In this document: piece by piece, positions 61,280-64,000 of the stretch
Position numbering within the stretch: position 1 is the first letter of the stretch
Layout of the letters: every line of letters begins with the position of its first letter
NCBI RefSeq assembly: GCF_014534645.1
Contig: NZ_JACVQF010000190.1
Span: 62,001 to 126,000 of the forward strand
DNA from: Streptomyces griseicoloratus
Lineage (GTDB): Bacteria > Actinomycetota > Actinomycetes > Streptomycetales > Streptomycetaceae
Reading direction: 5' to 3'
DNA: 64,000 bases
The notes under the pieces: generated by a model
What the model saw: the letters and a program-made list of their open reading frames with translations, nothing else
What the model was told of the DNA's origin: nothing
Databases searched by the model: none
Position numbers and translations under genes: made by a program

Positions 61280-64000
61280 GTGTCGTCCTCGTCCTCAGCG
61301 GTGATCGAAACCGTCCTCGAACAATCCTTCCGCGTTCTGCAGACATACGCGGTGGATCCCGGCCTCGTCGCCGAGCATGCCAATGGCGAACGTCGTATCA
61401 CGCAGGGTGGTTACGGCGACCGCCAGCTTTTCGAGCTCGTGCAGAACGCGGCCGACGAAATCGCGAACGAGCCCGGCGGACGCGTCCATGTGGTCCTCAC
61501 GGAGACCCACCTGTACTGCGCCAACGAGGGAAGTCCGGTCACCCCGGAAGGGGCGGAGACCATCCTTCGGATGAGTATGTCCAAGAAGCGCGGCGGGCAG
61601 ATCGGGCGGTTCGGCGTCGGGGTGAAGTCGGTCCTCGTGGTGACCGACGCTCCTGAATTCTTCAGTCGCACCGGGAGTTTCGGATTCGACCGCGCCTGGT
61701 CCTACGCGGAGATCAAGTCCGTGCCCGGTGTGACGGAGCGCTACGGGCCGGAGTTCGACGCCCCCGTCCTGCGGATGGCCCGTCCGCTCGACACGCCGGC
61801 CGAACGCGCCACCGACCCTGTCCTGGACAAGCTGTTGACCTGGGCGACCACGGTCGTCCGGCTTCCGCTGCTCCCGAAGGCCGACGACCGGCTGGGCAAG
61901 GACATGCACGGCAACCGCGGCAAGGACCACGGTGAGCCCCGCGAGGAGTTCCCGGTCGGGTTCCAGCTCTTCTCGCCGCACGTCGCCAAGGTCGTACTGG
62001 AGGACCACCGCCCCCGGCCCATGGCGCGCCGGACGCTGACCGCCCAGCAGTCCGGTGACCTGCACACCGTGACCGAGGAGCGCACGGGGAAGGCGCTCTC
62101 CACGGAGCGGTGGCGCGTGTTCACCACCACGCACGAGCCGGGCCCCGCGGCCCGCGCGGACGCCGGAGAGCTGCACGACCGGGTCGCGCTCGACCTGTCC
62201 TGGGCCGTCCCCGCGCTGGAACGGGACGCCGAGAGCGGCCTGTACATCAGCCCTCGCTCTCGCGGTCGCGGCAAGTTCTGGTCGTTCTTCCCCACCAAGT
62301 ACGAGATGTCGCTGAGCGGCATCCTCAACGGAGCGTGGAAGACCAACGAGGACCGACAGAACCTGCTCGACTCCTCCCCGTTCAACCAGGAAATGATCAA
62401 GGTATCGGCGCAGCTGGTCGTCGACTCCCTCCCCGGGCTGGCCCCGGCCGAGGACCCGGCCGCCTACCTCCCCCTGCTGCCCGGCCGTGTCAAGGAGTCG
62501 ATCAGCTGGGCCGACGAGTTCCTGACCCGCGAGATCTGGGCCCGCACCGCCACGTGCGCCTCGCTGCCGGACCAGGACGGTGTCCTGCGCGCCCCCAAGC
62601 AACTCCGCGTCCACCCCAGGCTGGACAGGGACCAGAAGCAGCTGACGCGATGGCTTCGGATGTGGCACGAGTGCCCCGGACGCCCCTCGGACTGGCTCCA
62701 TCCGAGCGCCGAGGCCGACACCCTGCGCTCCGGCAAGGTCGAGCACATCCTCGGCGCCGCCGGACATGAGCGGGCCGGTGTCCGCGACTGGCTGGAGGCG
62801 CTCGTCGCGAACGGCACCGCCGAGGCGTCGGCGGTCGCCGTCCGCATCCTGGCCGACATGATCGAGAAGGGCTCCCCCTTCGCCGACGAAGCTCGCAGGG
62901 CCCGCGTCGTGCTGACCGAGGAGCACGGACTCGTCGCCCCGGTCCACGGCAAGGTGTTCCGGCGGGCCGAGCACCAGGACGGGCTGCGCGGGTCCACGGT
63001 GTACGTCGTCGACGAGCTCGCCCAGGACCCGTCGTTGGCACACGCGCTCAACGTCCTCGGTATCCGCGAGGCCGACGTCGAAGGGCGGTTCATCAGCGTC
63101 CTCGACCAGGGCTTCGACCACTACGGAGAGTCGGACTGGGAGCGCTTCTGGGAACTGTTCCGTCAGGCCGGCGTCCGTCGGCTGGCCCACAAGGTCCTGG
63201 AGCGCGTGCCCGACCCGCGCACGACGCTCCGGGTACGGACGGCCGACAAGCGCTTCCGGCCCGTCGCCGACTGCATGCTGCCCGGTGCCGTGGTCGACGG
63301 CGAGCGCGATCCGAACGTCGCCGTCGACATGACGTTCCACTCCGACGACGTGTCCTTCTTCTCCCAGATCGGCCTGCGGGAGCGGCCGGCCGGCGGCGTG
63401 CAACCGCAGGCGGGCGAGGGTTGGTTCGAGGAGTACCGAGCCGCCGTGCACGCGGCGGCGCTGCGCAACCTGGACAGCGGCGCCCCGCGCCCGAAGTTGG
63501 ACCGGATGAAGGTCGAGGGCGCCGCGATCGGTGGCCCCCTTCATCTCTTCCGCGCCCTGTCCGAGGAGTCCCGTGCCGCCTTCCTGAAGGCGCTGCCCGA
63601 CGACGCCGTGGTGGACAACTGGACGCGTCAGTTCGGCGCCCAGACCGGCACTCGGCAGGCGGTGATGTCTCCGATCCGTTGGATGCTGCGCAAATACGGC
63701 AGGGTCGTCACCTCCCAGGGGATCAAGCCGCTGACGGAGGCCGTCGGCCCCCAGCTCGCCGCATACCGCGATGTGCTGCCGGTCGCCGACATCTCCCCGG
63801 AGAAGGCCCGCAAGCTCCGGCTGCCCATCACCGTCGACGAGGTTCCCGCCGACCGCTGGGACGCGCTCCTCGACGAGGTGTCCCGCAGTGAGGACGACTC
63901 CTTCGTCGGCACCACCTACGTGATGCTGACCAGGTTCGGGGCGGACTTCCCCGAGGACTCCCTCACCCGCTGCCGGATCGGTGACACCTGGGGCACCCGC
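61280..64000 (+). CDS. Sacsin-like GHKL ATPase, partial (defence island)
   Basis: The frame is open from GTG 61280 to the end of the window (907 codons) and continues beyond. AGGAG lies 9 nt before the GTG. Near the N-terminus: ITQGGYGDRQLFELVQNAADEIAN (N-box), LYCANEGSPVT (G1 region with Asn in place of Asp) and GRFGVGVKSVL (G2), the pattern of sacsin/Hsp90-like ATP-binding domains. The rest is long and mostly unrecognised, with segments such as LYISPRSRGRGKFWSFFPTKYEMSLSG and LNGAWKTNEDRQNLLD resembling the sacsin repeat region. It is the third GHKL ATPase in 15 kb. Proteins of this type occur in defence islands next to nucleases or helicases; the missing downstream part may encode them. 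Confidence 0.88.
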   Translation, partial: MSSSSSAVIETVLEQSFRVLQTYAVDPGLVAEHANGERRITQGGYGDRQLFELVQNAADEIANEPGGRVHVVLTETHLYCANEGSPVTPEGAETILRMSMSKKRGGQIGRFGVGVKSVLVVTDAPEFFSRTGSFGFDRAWSYAEIKSVPGVTERYGPEFDAPVLRMARPLDTPAERATDPVLDKLLTWATTVVRLPLLPKADDRLGKDMHGNRGKDHGEPREEFPVGFQLFSPHVAKVVLEDHRPRPMARRTLTAQQSGDLHTVTEERTGKALSTERWRVFTTTHEPGPAARADAGELHDRVALDLSWAVPALERDAESGLYISPRSRGRGKFWSFFPTKYEMSLSGILNGAWKTNEDRQNLLDSSPFNQEMIKVSAQLVVDSLPGLAPAEDPAAYLPLLPGRVKESISWADEFLTREIWARTATCASLPDQDGVLRAPKQLRVHPRLDRDQKQLTRWLRMWHECPGRPSDWLHPSAEADTLRSGKVEHILGAAGHERAGVRDWLEALVANGTAEASAVAVRILADMIEKGSPFADEARRARVVLTEEHGLVAPVHGKVFRRAEHQDGLRGSTVYVVDELAQDPSLAHALNVLGIREADVEGRFISVLDQGFDHYGESDWERFWELFRQAGVRRLAHKVLERVPDPRTTLRVRTADKRFRPVADCMLPGAVVDGERDPNVAVDMTFHSDDVSFFSQIGLRERPAGGVQPQAGEGWFEEYRAAVHAAALRNLDSGAPRPKLDRMKVEGAAIGGPLHLFRALSEESRAAFLKALPDDAVVDNWTRQFGAQTGTRQAVMSPIRWMLRKYGRVVTSQGIKPLTEAVGPQLAAYRDVLPVADISPEKARKLRLPITVDEVPADRWDALLDEVSRSEDDSFVGTTYVMLTRFGADFPEDSLTRCRIGDTWGTR

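Overview
This is a high-GC (about 70% or more), gene-dense chromosomal window from a streptomycete. Evidence: strong G/C at third codon positions, many GTG starts, Tat signals and SEC-C/IclR/ROK regulators. It also carries the cslA-glxA-cslZ-LPMO locus of hyphal-tip glycan synthesis, in an order I recognise from the Streptomyces coelicolor SCO2833-SCO2838 neighbourhood. The first partial gene (GGDEF-EAL) fits cdgA, which lies shortly upstream in that species.

Layout. 1-9.2 kb: end of a c-di-GMP enzyme, a luciferase-like oxidoreductase, then secreted proteins: two small hypotheticals, a 1131-residue ALF-repeat/coiled-coil Tat substrate, a 4-TM protein and a trypsin-fold protein with a fascin-like trefoil that has lost two of three catalytic residues. 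9.27 kb: a 70-nt cloverleaf resembling tRNA-Gly(UCC) with a GUGC T-loop, followed by a perfect hairpin. 9.4-18.1 kb: a catabolic/transport cluster (two Asp/Glu-racemase-like proteins, D-2-hydroxyacid dehydrogenase, amidase, DUF3830, EhuBCDA-type ABC importer, IclR regulator). 18.3-21.8 kb: two tRNA-Lys(CTT) genes bracketing a chitin-active-type LPMO, an SPFH protein and an NlpC/P60-type protein. 22.1-27.2 kb: CslA, GlxA and GH6 CslZ. 27.3-31.0 kb: class F sortase with a secreted partner, HAD-IIA phosphatase and a Tat-exported alkaline-phosphatase-superfamily protein. 31.1-37.7 kb: a 2-aminoethylphosphonate-type ABC importer with a phosphonatase-like HAD, an FAD oxidoreductase and a GntR regulator. 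37.7-48.9 kb: an LAXTG surface protein, a ROK repressor carrying an in-frame 36-bp minisatellite and divergent from an Idh/MocA oxidoreductase across a near-perfect operator, then housekeeping-type genes including YidC2 and an HxlR/MFS pair.

49.0-64.0 kb is a defence-type island, cut by the right edge. A rightward arm encodes a MutL/MORC-like GHKL ATPase, a Z1 helicase-like protein, a Vsr-type nuclease and two tandem C5-cytosine methyltransferases. The first methyltransferase lacks the catalytic cysteine; the second has it. A leftward arm converges on it with a 14-bp gap and encodes an XRE-HTH/GHKL fusion ATPase and two uncharacterised proteins. Beyond an unusually AT-rich, hairpin-containing intergenic region, a small ORF and a sacsin-like GHKL protein follow. 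This is my best candidate for an incompletely described system. The tRNA-Gly-like gene is the other observation most worth checking. All family names rest on reading motifs; no search was run.
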